From contig CAIMFH010000092.1 of NCBI GenBank assembly GCA_903840265.1, positions 1 through 64,000 of the forward strand: a stretch of DNA of 64,000 nucleotides, given 5' to 3'. Under the pieces are notes generated by a model. The model did no database searches, was not told where the DNA came from, and saw nothing but the letters and a program-made list of their open reading frames with translations. Both the position numbers and the translations under genes were made by a program. The DNA is from an uncultured Schlesneria sp. GTDB taxonomy: Bacteria > Planctomycetota > Planctomycetia > Planctomycetales > Planctomycetaceae. Below are positions 37,375 through 46,509 of this stretch, in pieces (position 1 is the first letter of the stretch; every line of letters begins with the position of its first letter).

Positions 37375-38322
37375 TCACCAAAGGCTGCTGCGAGGCGATG
37401 TTTCGCTGGCAGCCAGTTGTTCGTAGAGCTTCTTGTCGGCATCGCTGAGCCCCTTGGGGACGGCGATCTTAATCACCACAAATTGATCCCCCCGCTGATT
37501 CGTCTGCGGATCCTGAATCCCTTTGCCGCGTAATCGCAGTTTGGCACCGCTGGATGTCCCGGCAGGAATTGTCATGACCACATTTCCTTCATTGAGCGTG
37601 GGGACTTCAACCTTGGCCCCCAATGCCGCTTCTGAAGGAGTGATAGGCACCTCCAGCAAGAGGTTCGCGCCTTCTCGTCGAAAATAGCGATGCGGTTGGA
37701 TTTCAATCGTCAAGTACAGATCGCCGGCGGGCCCATTTTTCGTTCCCGGAGCCCCTTGGCCGGACAAGCGGATCACCTGTCCTTCACTCACCCCGACCGG
37801 AACCTTCACCGTCAGAGTCTCGGCCGAGCCGTTGCGATCAAACGTGACGTCTACTGGACCACCAGTGACCGCGGTCTCGAATGGAACTTTGACATTCGCC
37901 CTGAGGTCGGCACCCCGCGCCGGCCCACGTCTCCCGCGAGGCCGAGCTCCTCCTCCTCCGCCGGCACCGAACAGGTCGCCGAAATCGAAGCCGCCCTGGC
38001 CGAACAAGTCGCCCAGATCGACTGGTCCCGAGCCTCCGGTGAAACCGCCCCCTCCGCCGCCGAAAGGGTTCGCTCCTGCCGCGCTGGCTCGAGCGGCGTG
38101 CTCATAGTCTTTGCCGAACCGATCGTACAGTTCCCGTTTCTTTTCGTCGTTTAGAACGTCGTACGCTTCCTGAACCTGTTTAAATCGCTCGGCCGCCTGA
38201 GGATTGTTAGGATTGGCGTCGGGATGGTTCTCACGCGCCAGCTTGCGGTAAGCCTTACGAAGCTCGTCTTTTGTCGCACCTTTGGAGATGCCGAGGGTTT
38301 GATAGAAGTCTTGATCTGCCAT
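37375..38322 (-). CDS. DnaJ-class co-chaperone, CbpA-like
   Basis: 315 residues. The J domain (about 4-70) has the HPD motif at residues 33-35. A glycine- and phenylalanine-rich linker follows (about 85-135, with GGGG runs), then the two DnaJ C-terminal beta domains. There is no CxxCxGxG zinc finger, so this is a type II/CbpA-like J protein that stimulates DnaK ATPase. It heads a likely operon with the membrane protein, rnpA and yidD, and has a good promoter at 38369-38397. Confidence 0.93.
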   Translation of the reverse strand: MADQDFYQTLGISKGATKDELRKAYRKLARENHPDANPNNPQAAERFKQVQEAYDVLNDEKKRELYDRFGKDYEHAARASAAGANPFGGGGGGFTGGSGPVDLGDLFGQGGFDFGDLFGAGGGGGARPRGRRGPARGADLRANVKVPFETAVTGGPVDVTFDRNGSAETLTVKVPVGVSEGQVIRLSGQGAPGTKNGPAGDLYLTIEIQPHRYFRREGANLLLEVPITPSEAALGAKVEVPTLNEGNVVMTIPAGTSSGAKLRLRGKGIQDPQTNQRGDQFVVIKIAVPKGLSDADKKLYEQLAASETSPRSSLW

Positions 38323-38368
38323 GGATTATTTTCAAGCGGGGAACGCACCGATAGTGACTGCAGACGGG

Positions 38369-38397
38369 ATTCTAAGGGCGAGCGGAAGAGGGGACAA
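38369..38397 (-). promoter_or_regulatory. Sigma-70-type promoter of the dnaJ-rnpA-yidD cluster
   Basis: On the minus strand the -35 box TTGTCC (38392-38397) and the -10 box TAGAAT (38369-38374) are separated by exactly 17 bases. Predicted transcription would start about 40 bases before the dnaJ-like ATG. Confidence 0.55.
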
Positions 38398-38471
38398 GCA
38401 GGTAATAGCACTAGGTCGCGACATGTAAAACCGGCATCACGCTTGCGCAGTTTCGTGAACGACACGCCATC

Positions 38472-38576
38472 ATGATTTTCTATACTCTGGTCGCCTTTGC
38501 CGCAGCCATCAGTACTTTCTTAGTTGGGATTGTGCTTGTAATCTCAATCGTCAGAATTCCTGAGATCTCCGCCTGA
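38472..38576 (+). CDS. Possible 34-residue single-helix membrane peptide
   Basis: ATG frame of 34 codons starting MIFYTLVAFAAAIS and ending RIPEISA, almost entirely one hydrophobic helix. No convincing ribosome binding site, and no neighbour on the same strand. It may be a small membrane protein or chance. Confidence 0.25.
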   Translation: MIFYTLVAFAAAISTFLVGIVLVISIVRIPEISA

Positions 38577-38649
38577 TCGAGGGGAAGGAAACGGCTCGGC
38601 CTGAAAATGACCGCTTGAGTGCGAATCACTTTAGCGAAGGAGGCGTTTT

Positions 38650-40653
38650 TCACCAAAGTTGAGTCATGCGGGAAAGGAAGTTTGGACAAAAATCTGGAGC
38701 AGATTTTTCGCAAATTATATCTACGATTTGGTAGTGATCGGTCAGTGGGCGACTTTCTTCCTTTGAGCTTGAGCGCCCATAACCAAGTACGTCGCCGTGC
38801 TCCCAACTGTAGCCCGGCTCATAATAAATAATTTTGTCGTGCTCATTCGCTCTTAAGAATACACGAAGAACACCGACAAGATCTTCCATTGTTTCTGCTT
38901 TCGAAATGGCGATCGTGCCAGTTTGCCGAAACAGAAAACCATGCCAGTCCTTCTCGAATTCAGCCGAAACCCTAGGCCAAATGGCCTCACGGAATAGACA
39001 ATAAGGATAACACGTGATGACATTCGCATGCAGTGCTAGTCCTGAGGTCTCAAGGCAATTGAGAACGGAGCTTGGATCAAGTGAAGCGGCGTCTTTGCAG
39101 CCATTTTCGAAGACGAGGAGGTTCTTTGTTCCGAGGAATTTCAAAAAAGCTGAGATCTCACCGTCTGTTGGGAGAGCATACAAATAGGATGCATTGCCCC
39201 GCCTTTTGCTTTCGTCGACCCAAAAGGACCGCCTCCTTATCCCTTCCGTTAGCAGCGTGCTGAGATGCGGGGCCAGTCGATCCTGTCTTGATGAATCAGC
39301 CTTGTTCAATAGTGTTTCTGCCGCAACGGCAAGAGTTCCCTTCAGTTCGGGACGATGCAATCCGCGGCGAGTCTCATGGAGCGTCCTAAGTTCCCTTTGC
39401 ATCCACTTGAGATGCTTCGATAGTTCCTCTTCAAACAGCCTGCTGACGATGAGACTGGGCTGTATGATGTGTTGTTCCATCTGAATGACGGGCCCTGGAC
39501 CGTCGCCATATCCGCTGTGGCAGGCGACCGCGTTTGCGCGTACTCCATTCCCATCAAGTTCTAGCACGACAGACCCTGCTCGTCGCTCGCAATGATGTTC
39601 CTTAAAGCAGCATTTGCTTTCAGCATTCGTTCCCGACACTTTTTCCAACCGCCTTTGGCTGGTACAGAAGACACTGCTGCCCCAACGAATGGCCGCGTTG
39701 CGGAAGTCGGAGTGAGGCAGATCATGCTCACCACATCCGCTGACTAGGACAGCGCGCGGTCGAACTTGACTCAGCATCTCATTGTGTGCGAGTTCGTTTT
39801 CCAATTTGACCTTGCCGCCGTGATGACTTGCCTTCAGCACATCTGCATGCAGCCCGCGGGGATAGCTGGCGAGGAGATAGGTCCAATTCTCAAGATCACC
39901 CGTCAGCAGCAGTGTATGGTTTTTTTTCTCAGTACGCATCCCGATCCAAATCACCAAACTCGTGTTATTGACCAGAGGGTTACCAAAGAACTCGGGAGAA
40001 GCTTCCGATGCCGGAATGCGTCGCCGCATCCTCTCCGAAAAATTTGAGGTAGCGAGATAGCCGCGCTGCGCGGCTGCGTCAAACGATGTTACGTCACCGG
40101 CTTGATCGATCTCCTCTGGAGGAGGATCCAAAAGCCAGCCCAAAGGCATCTCGTCGCCTGAATGAAGGGAGCGAATATCATCGTTTGTGATAAGCTCGCG
40201 AATCAGGCGAGCGGGCGGCGAAAGGACCTGCAACGTCGGCCCACCTAGTTCAAATGGAGCCGATTTGTATCCTTCCAGCGGATATAGAATCTCTACTCCG
40301 GCACCAATCAGTTCCTGTTCGAGATCCTTTGCTTTGTCGAGTGCTTTTTGAATCCGATCTCCAAACAGCCAGTAGTGGCGATCAAACGCGGGCAGCGCCG
40401 GTCCCCAATACGCTTTTACTTTAACCTTATCCGTAAGACCGATCAGCCCCCCGATGTGATCGTGATCGAAGTGGCTGAGGATCAAGAGATCCAAAGATGT
40501 TACGTTCTCGTCTACGAGGCTATCCTGAAGCTGCTTGGCAGATTTTCCACCGTCAATTAAGCAACTCCACGGCTGACTATCGACGAGCGCCGTGAGCAGC
40601 AAAGCGTCACCATGGCCTACGCTGAGCATCCGGATCTTTAATTCGTCGGTCAT
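38650..40653 (-). CDS. Stand-alone ComEC-type metallo-beta-lactamase-fold protein with unassigned C-terminal half
   Basis: 667 residues, no signal or membrane helix. The N-terminal part reproduces the ComEC/Rec2 C-terminal nuclease-like domain: SVGHGDALLL (residues 11-20), LIDGG, the metal motif SHFDHDHIGGL (His61, Asp63, Asp65, His66), LLLTGDLENW, LKASHHGGK and SGCGEHDLPHSDF. In ComEC this domain is fused to membrane helices and acts in DNA uptake; here it is soluble and alone. From about residue 400 to the end no known domain is recognised. That part is helical at first (EEELSKHLKWMQRELRTLHE), then mixed. The gene has no co-oriented neighbour within 150 bases and looks more AT-rich than the surrounding genes by eye. 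Such singletons often come from mobile or conflict-related gene pools; that is inference. Confidence 0.8.
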   Translation of the reverse strand: MTDELKIRMLSVGHGDALLLTALVDSQPWSCLIDGGKSAKQLQDSLVDENVTSLDLLILSHFDHDHIGGLIGLTDKVKVKAYWGPALPAFDRHYWLFGDRIQKALDKAKDLEQELIGAGVEILYPLEGYKSAPFELGGPTLQVLSPPARLIRELITNDDIRSLHSGDEMPLGWLLDPPPEEIDQAGDVTSFDAAAQRGYLATSNFSERMRRRIPASEASPEFFGNPLVNNTSLVIWIGMRTEKKNHTLLLTGDLENWTYLLASYPRGLHADVLKASHHGGKVKLENELAHNEMLSQVRPRAVLVSGCGEHDLPHSDFRNAAIRWGSSVFCTSQRRLEKVSGTNAESKCCFKEHHCERRAGSVVLELDGNGVRANAVACHSGYGDGPGPVIQMEQHIIQPSLIVSRLFEEELSKHLKWMQRELRTLHETRRGLHRPELKGTLAVAAETLLNKADSSRQDRLAPHLSTLLTEGIRRRSFWVDESKRRGNASYLYALPTDGEISAFLKFLGTKNLLVFENGCKDAASLDPSSVLNCLETSGLALHANVITCYPYCLFREAIWPRVSAEFEKDWHGFLFRQTGTIAISKAETMEDLVGVLRVFLRANEHDKIIYYEPGYSWEHGDVLGYGRSSSKEESRPLTDHYQIVDIICEKSAPDFCPNFLSRMTQLW

Positions 40654-40817
40654 TTGCGCGCTTTCTACCGTCTTTGATATTGTCAGGCAGGAAACGCGGC
40701 TGGCGGTGTCGTCGCGACATGCCAGAACGAGTTTTATAATTCGCTAGAAGAGTTCTGTTAAGGTCTCTTCCGATGCCAGACTTACGGTACCGATGGTAGA
40801 GTGCCTGTTCGGACTGA

Positions 40818-42254
40818 TCAATGAGCCGGTGGCGGACTGGTCTGGAAGGCCCGCGCCCGGAACAGGAAGTCGATGATGTTGCCTTCGTGAGGCTGCATCC
40901 AGTGCAACTGATTGGTCCGAACTTCTCCGATGTTCAAGCGGTCAATGTTCGTGGCATCCAGCAATTCCTGCGACCATTTTGGATCTTTGGTCAGGCAGGA
41001 ACCAACCAATGTGCTGCCGACCTTCTTGATCATCTCGTTCTGTGGACACTGCACGACCGACGCGAACGGGAACATGTACTCCGTATTGGCAATTGCAGGT
41101 TCGGTACTGCTGCAATGGATGATCGTCGGGCGCAGGAAATCGTAACGATCGTGCGGTTCGTGTCGGTCACCGTTGCGATACTTCGCCGTCACTTCGGTCA
41201 CGCCGGGAGCTTTTAACAGCTCTTCAATTTGAGCGTTAATTGCCTTGGCGGCCCCCGGCACTGTGAAGGCGGCCAGCGACGACTTCGGATCGTTCATCGG
41301 TAGCGGAGCGACTGGTCCCAGACGCTTCGCGAGGGCCTCGGCAATCGCTTCAGTATGTCGGCTGGCCCAGATTCCCGAACAGTTGATGCAGGAACGACCA
41401 CTGTTGACGAAGATGCTGTCGACCATCAAGTCGATGTACTGTTCCCAGTCGTCAACCATGTCGTCGCCGATCAAGATCTTCGAGAACCCGGGACCATGTG
41501 CCTGAATACGCGGATCGCCGTGATAGCGTTCGACCGTCGACGCTCCGCCGAAAATCATGGCTCGGCTGCAGGTCTCAGTGACGGCGGCACCGCAATCGTG
41601 AGCACCGGGATAGATGCAAAACACTTCGCGAGGGACGCCCGCTTGTGCAAACGCTTCGTAAACACGATACGGTGTCCACGGCTCTTGCGAACCCGGCTTC
41701 AGGACCAGTCCGACCTGTAATGGCAGCACTGGCATCCACAGCGTATGAACTCCAGGTGAGTTGGATGGGAGGACCATTCCCATCACCGGGGTCTGGGCCT
41801 GGTAACTAACGGTAATACCGCGGCTTTCCATGCCGTAGCCCTTGGACAGGACGTCGAAGGGCAGACCGCGAGTCAGTGCCTCAAGCACTTCTTTCATGTG
41901 CTTCAGAACATACGAATTCTTGCGCATGTTGGCCGCGCACATATGCTGCGGCAGGCCGGTCGTAGCCGACTGAATCTCGCAGAATTCTTGCGGCGTCTGT
42001 GTTCCGTTTCCCAGTGGTAACGTTGCATTCAGATAGAGATCGGCCGCCTTCGAACACATCTCGCAGAGCTGCTCGATCGAGAATTGCCGCAAGATGTCGC
42101 GCGCTTTGCTCGCCTTGCGCATATCCATCTTGATCAAGCCGCCGTTAGCCTGATTCATGCTCGCCAACGTCTCACCCGTTTCGAAGTGAACGACCGGCTG
42201 CTTCTCCATGGATTCGTACGGCCGGCCCCAACGGATGACGGGAATTTCAAGCAT
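40818..42254 (-). CDS. Aldehyde-dehydrogenase-fold protein, probably an acyl reductase (LuxC-like)
   Basis: 478 residues from MLEIPVIRWGRP. The ALDH fold is shown by the nucleophile motif NSGRSCINCSG and the cofactor-region GGASTVERY. Where ordinary ALDHs have the general-base glutamate (ELGGK), this protein has HGPGFSK. Loss of that glutamate is typical of acylating or acyl-reducing enzymes, which handle thioesters rather than making free acids. Its length is close to LuxC (about 480). It lies 126 bases downstream of an adenylate-forming enzyme of LuxE size, suggesting a two-part carboxylic acid reductase. An ordinary ALDH assignment remains possible. Confidence 0.75.
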   Translation of the reverse strand: MLEIPVIRWGRPYESMEKQPVVHFETGETLASMNQANGGLIKMDMRKASKARDILRQFSIEQLCEMCSKAADLYLNATLPLGNGTQTPQEFCEIQSATTGLPQHMCAANMRKNSYVLKHMKEVLEALTRGLPFDVLSKGYGMESRGITVSYQAQTPVMGMVLPSNSPGVHTLWMPVLPLQVGLVLKPGSQEPWTPYRVYEAFAQAGVPREVFCIYPGAHDCGAAVTETCSRAMIFGGASTVERYHGDPRIQAHGPGFSKILIGDDMVDDWEQYIDLMVDSIFVNSGRSCINCSGIWASRHTEAIAEALAKRLGPVAPLPMNDPKSSLAAFTVPGAAKAINAQIEELLKAPGVTEVTAKYRNGDRHEPHDRYDFLRPTIIHCSSTEPAIANTEYMFPFASVVQCPQNEMIKKVGSTLVGSCLTKDPKWSQELLDATNIDRLNIGEVRTNQLHWMQPHEGNIIDFLFRARAFQTSPPPAH

Positions 42255-42380
42255 GATTCGACTTTCGCAGTTGATCAAGATTTGTCAGACAGATTCGACA
42301 TCTGTCCAAAAGAACCCGCACTCCGAAACCGCGTGGAATCGGAGGGGGTCATGGCCATTACTGGGCGGATGCACTGGATG

Positions 42381-43475
42381 TTAGTAGACGCCAACGGTGG
42401 TCGTGGCGGCGATTTCATGGAACGGTCGTGTCCCGCTGACGCCGTCCCATGGATACTTGTCGTGGGGAAGTTCGCGTTCCCCTTCATCGCGCTCCATGAA
42501 ACCGGGGATGAACAATTCCTTTGTCATCGTGTACAGCTTCACGCGGCCCGTTTCGCCATAGCCCACGACACGATCGTAATCCTTGAAGTCGACTGTTTCG
42601 ATCACAGCGCGAGGTTGCGGAGCGTAGTACGTAATCTTGAAGTTGTCGGCAGGATCAAACGGCTTGCCGCACGCCAAACCCATCAGTGTATTGCCGTAGG
42701 TTGGCGTGATGTAGACATTGGGCCCGAGCAATTCTTCGCGACAGAAGCGATACCATTGAGGAGTAAATTCGGTCCCCCCGGCGAAGATTCCCTTGATCCC
42801 CGCCTCTTCGACGCTGCTGCCATTGTCCATCAATTTGAGTGCCAGTGCTTCCAACAGTTTGGGAGTCGCAAAGGCGCATTTGATGTCGTGTCCGGCTGAG
42901 AGGACCGTGATGGCTTGATCAATGACGTGATCGGCATAGGCCTTCGCCCCTGCGATATCACCCTTCTTCAGCAGTTTCACCACCCAGCGCGGATCGAGGT
43001 CGACGCAGAAGCAGATACCGCCGCGATATTGTGCCAGGTGCTCCACGGCCAGTCGCAAACGGCGAGGACCGGATGGGCCCAGCATCAGCCAGTTTGACCC
43101 ACGTGGGAAGGATTCGTCCGGCAACGTGTCACTGAAGTTTTCGTAGTCGATCCAGTGATCTTCGATCACCATGCGACTCTTCGGGATCCCCGTTGTGCCA
43201 CCTGTCTCGAAGACATATGCGGGCTTTCCGGCGAGTCCTTTCGGAATCCAGCGGCTGATGGGTCCGCCCCGGAGCCATTCATCTTCGAAGTGAGGAAACT
43301 TCTTCAAGTCGTCAAAGCATTTCACTTCGGTCAGCGGGTCAAACTTATAGCTCTTCGCCTTCTCCAGCCAGAACGGGCTGCCCGTCGATGGATGGAAATG
43401 CCATTGCACGGTTTCGACCGTGTGGGCGTCCAGCTGGGCCTTGGCTTTGGAAACTTTTTCAGAGAGATCGCTCAC
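42381..43475 (-). CDS. Adenylate-forming enzyme, LuxE/PaaK-like
   Basis: 364 residues. The AMP-binding P-loop is FETGGTTGIPKSR and the second motif region is ITPTYGNTLMGLACG. The chain is short compared with phenylacetate-CoA ligases (about 430) but equal to LuxE acyl-protein synthetase (about 370). It would activate a carboxylic acid as acyl-AMP and pass it to a thiol. Together with the downstream ALDH-fold protein this could reduce an acid to an aldehyde. No carrier protein or luciferase gene is nearby, so the substrate is unknown. Confidence 0.75.
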   Translation of the reverse strand: MSDLSEKVSKAKAQLDAHTVETVQWHFHPSTGSPFWLEKAKSYKFDPLTEVKCFDDLKKFPHFEDEWLRGGPISRWIPKGLAGKPAYVFETGGTTGIPKSRMVIEDHWIDYENFSDTLPDESFPRGSNWLMLGPSGPRRLRLAVEHLAQYRGGICFCVDLDPRWVVKLLKKGDIAGAKAYADHVIDQAITVLSAGHDIKCAFATPKLLEALALKLMDNGSSVEEAGIKGIFAGGTEFTPQWYRFCREELLGPNVYITPTYGNTLMGLACGKPFDPADNFKITYYAPQPRAVIETVDFKDYDRVVGYGETGRVKLYTMTKELFIPGFMERDEGERELPHDKYPWDGVSGTRPFHEIAATTTVGVY

Positions 43476-43632
43476 GTCGGGACTTTCTGCTGCAAGGAGT
43501 CAGTCATCACTACAGGTGGGATAATAGTCAGCTCAGATCCAAATTCAACGGCCCTCGGATCCTGTCCGATGGTTTGATCCATCAGCAGATGCAACGTCGT
43601 CGATTGGACGCCCGCGGCCGAGACAGTTTCGG

Positions 43633-45084
43633 TCACAGATCTTCAGTCTTCGGAACGATATACGGAGCCCGATATTCCCTGGTCAGATACTTGTTGGCGT
43701 CAGCGGCGTGACTGCCGCTGAACTCTTCGGTTCCCGCCAGCATCAACTTTGGTCCCAACGTGATCTTCGTCGCGTCTGGCGAAACCTTATTCTCCAACAG
43801 ATGCTGCTGGAATCGATCCAACGTCTCAAGGGCTTCCTTGTCACTGGCCAGACTGGTGGCGATTTCCTGGGCCGTCGATGGCGCGCCTAACCGATACGAG
43901 ATGTTGCCGACGTGGCAGAGTGCGCTGGAGAGATGCCCCTCCAGGATGTCCGCGTTTAAGTCCTCATGCTTGCGGCTGCGAACAGCCTTCACGAAGTTGG
44001 CAAAGTGGTGCGAATCACCACCACCATTGAAGACCTTGTCCGTTTTCACTCCGTTCTTGTCGAAGACCATGCCGCCGTTGTAGCTTGGCATGACCAGATA
44101 GCCGTCGGTGCCGTAGAAAATGACGCCGACTTTCGCGTCCATCAGCGCGTCGGTCTTTAAGCCGCGAACTTCAAACACCAGGCGTTTGTCGCCTTTGAAT
44201 TCGTGGATGCAGATCTGGGTATTCGCGGTTTCTCCTGCGTCTTCGTACCCAAATCGACCTCCATAGCTCAGAACGGACTCGCCGAGGTTCATCTCGTTCA
44301 AACCCCAGCGAGCGATGTCCATCTGGTGAATCCCCTGATTTCCCAGATCACCGTTGCCATACTCCCACTGCCAGTGCCAGTCATAGTTCAGCTTCGGGCG
44401 GGTCAACGTCTGCTTCTGCGCGGGTCCGGACCACAAATCATAATCGACACTGGCAGGAATATCGTAATTCCCGCGAGGGCCGATCGAACCGCGTGGTTTG
44501 TAGCATAGACCGCGAGCCAGCTTTACTTCGCCGATGCCCCCTTTGTGCATGAATTCGATCGCTTCTCGCATACCCGGATTCGATCGGCTTTGGGTCCCTG
44601 TCTGTACGATCTTGTTGTACTTGCGAGCGGCTTCAACAGCGCGCCGGCCTTCCGTTACATTGTGACTGACAGGCTTTTCGACGTAGACATCTTTGCCAGC
44701 CTGCACCGCCCAGATCGCGGACAGCGCATGCCAGTGGTTCGGTGTCGCGATACTGGCGATGTGAATAGACTTGTCGTCAAAGCACTTTCGCATGTCCAGA
44801 TACACGGTTGGGCGCTTGCCAAACCGCTTTTCAATGTCGTCCGCCTTGCGGTTTCCGATCACTTCGTCGGCATCGACAATCGCCGCGATCTCACAATCTT
44901 TGCGAGCCCCGAACTCAGCGATATGCGAACCACCGCGTCCGTTGACCCCGACTACTGCCACCCGCAACTTCTCACCAGTATCGCTATCGTCGGCAAAACT
45001 GAGCTTGGATCGCCCCGCCAACGCAGCGGCCGCAGTGGCCAACATCGAGTTTTCAAGGAACTGACGGCGAGACAGATGAGACAT
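43633..45084 (-). CDS. Tat-exported Gfo/Idh/MocA-family oxidoreductase
   Basis: 483 residues from MSHLSRRQFLENSML, a twin-arginine signal. AAGGA lies about 8 bases upstream, so this start is preferred over one 12 codons earlier. The Rossmann domain contains VAVVGVNGRGGSHIAEFG, then IATPNHWHALSAIWA and the family motif GKDVYVEKPVSHN. The C-terminal domain is the usual alpha/beta dimer domain. Planctomycetes have many exported members of this family; some bind NAD tightly and act on glycosides, but the substrate is not predictable. Confidence 0.9.
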   Translation of the reverse strand: MSHLSRRQFLENSMLATAAAALAGRSKLSFADDSDTGEKLRVAVVGVNGRGGSHIAEFGARKDCEIAAIVDADEVIGNRKADDIEKRFGKRPTVYLDMRKCFDDKSIHIASIATPNHWHALSAIWAVQAGKDVYVEKPVSHNVTEGRRAVEAARKYNKIVQTGTQSRSNPGMREAIEFMHKGGIGEVKLARGLCYKPRGSIGPRGNYDIPASVDYDLWSGPAQKQTLTRPKLNYDWHWQWEYGNGDLGNQGIHQMDIARWGLNEMNLGESVLSYGGRFGYEDAGETANTQICIHEFKGDKRLVFEVRGLKTDALMDAKVGVIFYGTDGYLVMPSYNGGMVFDKNGVKTDKVFNGGGDSHHFANFVKAVRSRKHEDLNADILEGHLSSALCHVGNISYRLGAPSTAQEIATSLASDKEALETLDRFQQHLLENKVSPDATKITLGPKLMLAGTEEFSGSHAADANKYLTREYRAPYIVPKTEDL

Positions 45085-45235
45085 CGGTGCAATCCTTGGA
45101 AGGAAGCGGGTGGGTATCAAGCGGAGGGCAGGCGAATCAGCACGTTAGTGTAGGCTCGTTTGATACGGAGTCGCAAGCATCGGACATGGGTGATATGGCC
45201 GTCAGTCAGAGCGATGACCGTACTTCTCCATATTT

Positions 45236-46354
45236 TCAGCGAGAGTTCAGTTCTTGGAAGAGATTGTGAATAAATGCGGCATTGTCACATTGGAGGTAAT
45301 GCATGGCTCCGCCCATTCGCGAATAACTTTTGCAGAAGCGAAGATAATACGCGGCGTTTGTCTTGGGAGGTTCCCCCTGGGTCCAGTCCCAGCCGCCCCC
45401 GTCCTGCAAATCAACGACATAAATCGAGTGATCGTGAACGACGGAGCGACCCCCTTGCAGTCGCAAATTGTTCACACAACTGGCCGACTTCTCGAACACC
45501 TGCGGCCCCATGATCGCCGACCCAACCGACAACACGACGCCCCCGTCGAGCTGATCAACCGCACCGCCGAACAGTTTGAAATCCCATTCGGCTGCTCGAC
45601 CGATCGCTCCACCACAAAAGACAGGGTGATTGGAAATGATGTCGTAGCCGATCCCTGGATGGACGGTGACAGGAATGTTGTGCCGATACGCCTGAGCAAT
45701 GATCGAAGCTTGTTTCCAGCGATGATCGACGGCAATACGACCTTCGGGCCACTGCTGCTGGATCATCGTGCGCAATAAGTCCGCACGCGCGGCCGTCAGC
45801 GGATGTGCCGGCTCTGCCACGATGGCATCCTTCAATTGCTGCTGGGTCGGTAACGTGACGCCGTCCTCATGGATCATTTTTCCCAAGGCGCAACCGTAAC
45901 CGAGCCCGTCGAGAGCCCCCGCCATGATCGCACGGTGAATGTTCGTCGCGGTTTCATCCCAGGTTCCAAATGTACCGTTGCTGACGTTCATCTCGACGCT
46001 TTCGGTCGAGGCGCCAAACCAGGCGTATTCCCAATCGTGAATGGTTCCAGCACCGTTCGTGGCCAGATGAGTAAGCCAGTTATTTGCCATCATCTGTTCG
46101 AGAATCAGCGCCGCTCCGTTTCGAAGGAGATGGGCTCCATAGATCAGCATGACCGAAGCACCACGATCTCGCGCCGCCCGAATCTTTGACGCGCATTCCT
46201 TGATGCGATCTGTATTCTGTTCCGAACACGGCTTCGCAACGGTCGTCGGATCAATCAAGATCTGATCGGCAGTCGTCAGGCTGTGTCGCTCGGCGAGCGG
46301 CAGAACCTTCAGTTTGCTCAGATCCAATGGTGTGGCCGTCTTCGTCGATTTCAC
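45236..46354 (-). CDS. Conserved protein of unknown function
   Basis: About 372 residues. I do not recognise the family. Notable segments are VMLIYGAHLLRNGAALILE, HLATNGAGTIHDWE, HPGIGYDIISNHPVFCGG and SAIMGPQVFEKSASCVNN. The Gly-, His- and Asp-rich loops suggest an enzyme with a Rossmann-like fold. There is no signal peptide. A weak resemblance to deoxyhypusine-synthase-like proteins was considered, but the catalytic lysine context of that family is not visible. Start is uncertain: GTG at 46354 or GTG at 46405, neither with a clear ribosome binding site. It is divergent from the DUF58 gene. Confidence 0.65.
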   Translation of the reverse strand: MKSTKTATPLDLSKLKVLPLAERHSLTTADQILIDPTTVAKPCSEQNTDRIKECASKIRAARDRGASVMLIYGAHLLRNGAALILEQMMANNWLTHLATNGAGTIHDWEYAWFGASTESVEMNVSNGTFGTWDETATNIHRAIMAGALDGLGYGCALGKMIHEDGVTLPTQQQLKDAIVAEPAHPLTAARADLLRTMIQQQWPEGRIAVDHRWKQASIIAQAYRHNIPVTVHPGIGYDIISNHPVFCGGAIGRAAEWDFKLFGGAVDQLDGGVVLSVGSAIMGPQVFEKSASCVNNLRLQGGRSVVHDHSIYVVDLQDGGGWDWTQGEPPKTNAAYYLRFCKSYSRMGGAMHYLQCDNAAFIHNLFQELNSR

Positions 46355-46509
46355 AGAGTCGCTCGCTAATTGGTGACGGTGAGGGTCAGCGATCTGAGGC
46401 CTCACAACGGTTTTGGGTTCAAAGGGTTGGTTTCAGCGCATCGCGGCAGTCTAATGCATCTCGCTGCAATCAACACGTGTTCCGATCACACGTCAGAAGC
46501 AAATTCGCA

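Noticed and set aside
38472-38576. Toxin peptide of a type I toxin-antitoxin system
   Set aside because: A single hydrophobic 34-codon frame without a ribosome binding site or a recognisable antisense RNA is not enough; listed only as a low-confidence frame.
40818-43475. Bioluminescence (lux) operon
   Set aside because: No luciferase, LuxD or flavin reductase gene is present; only the reductase-like pair is similar.
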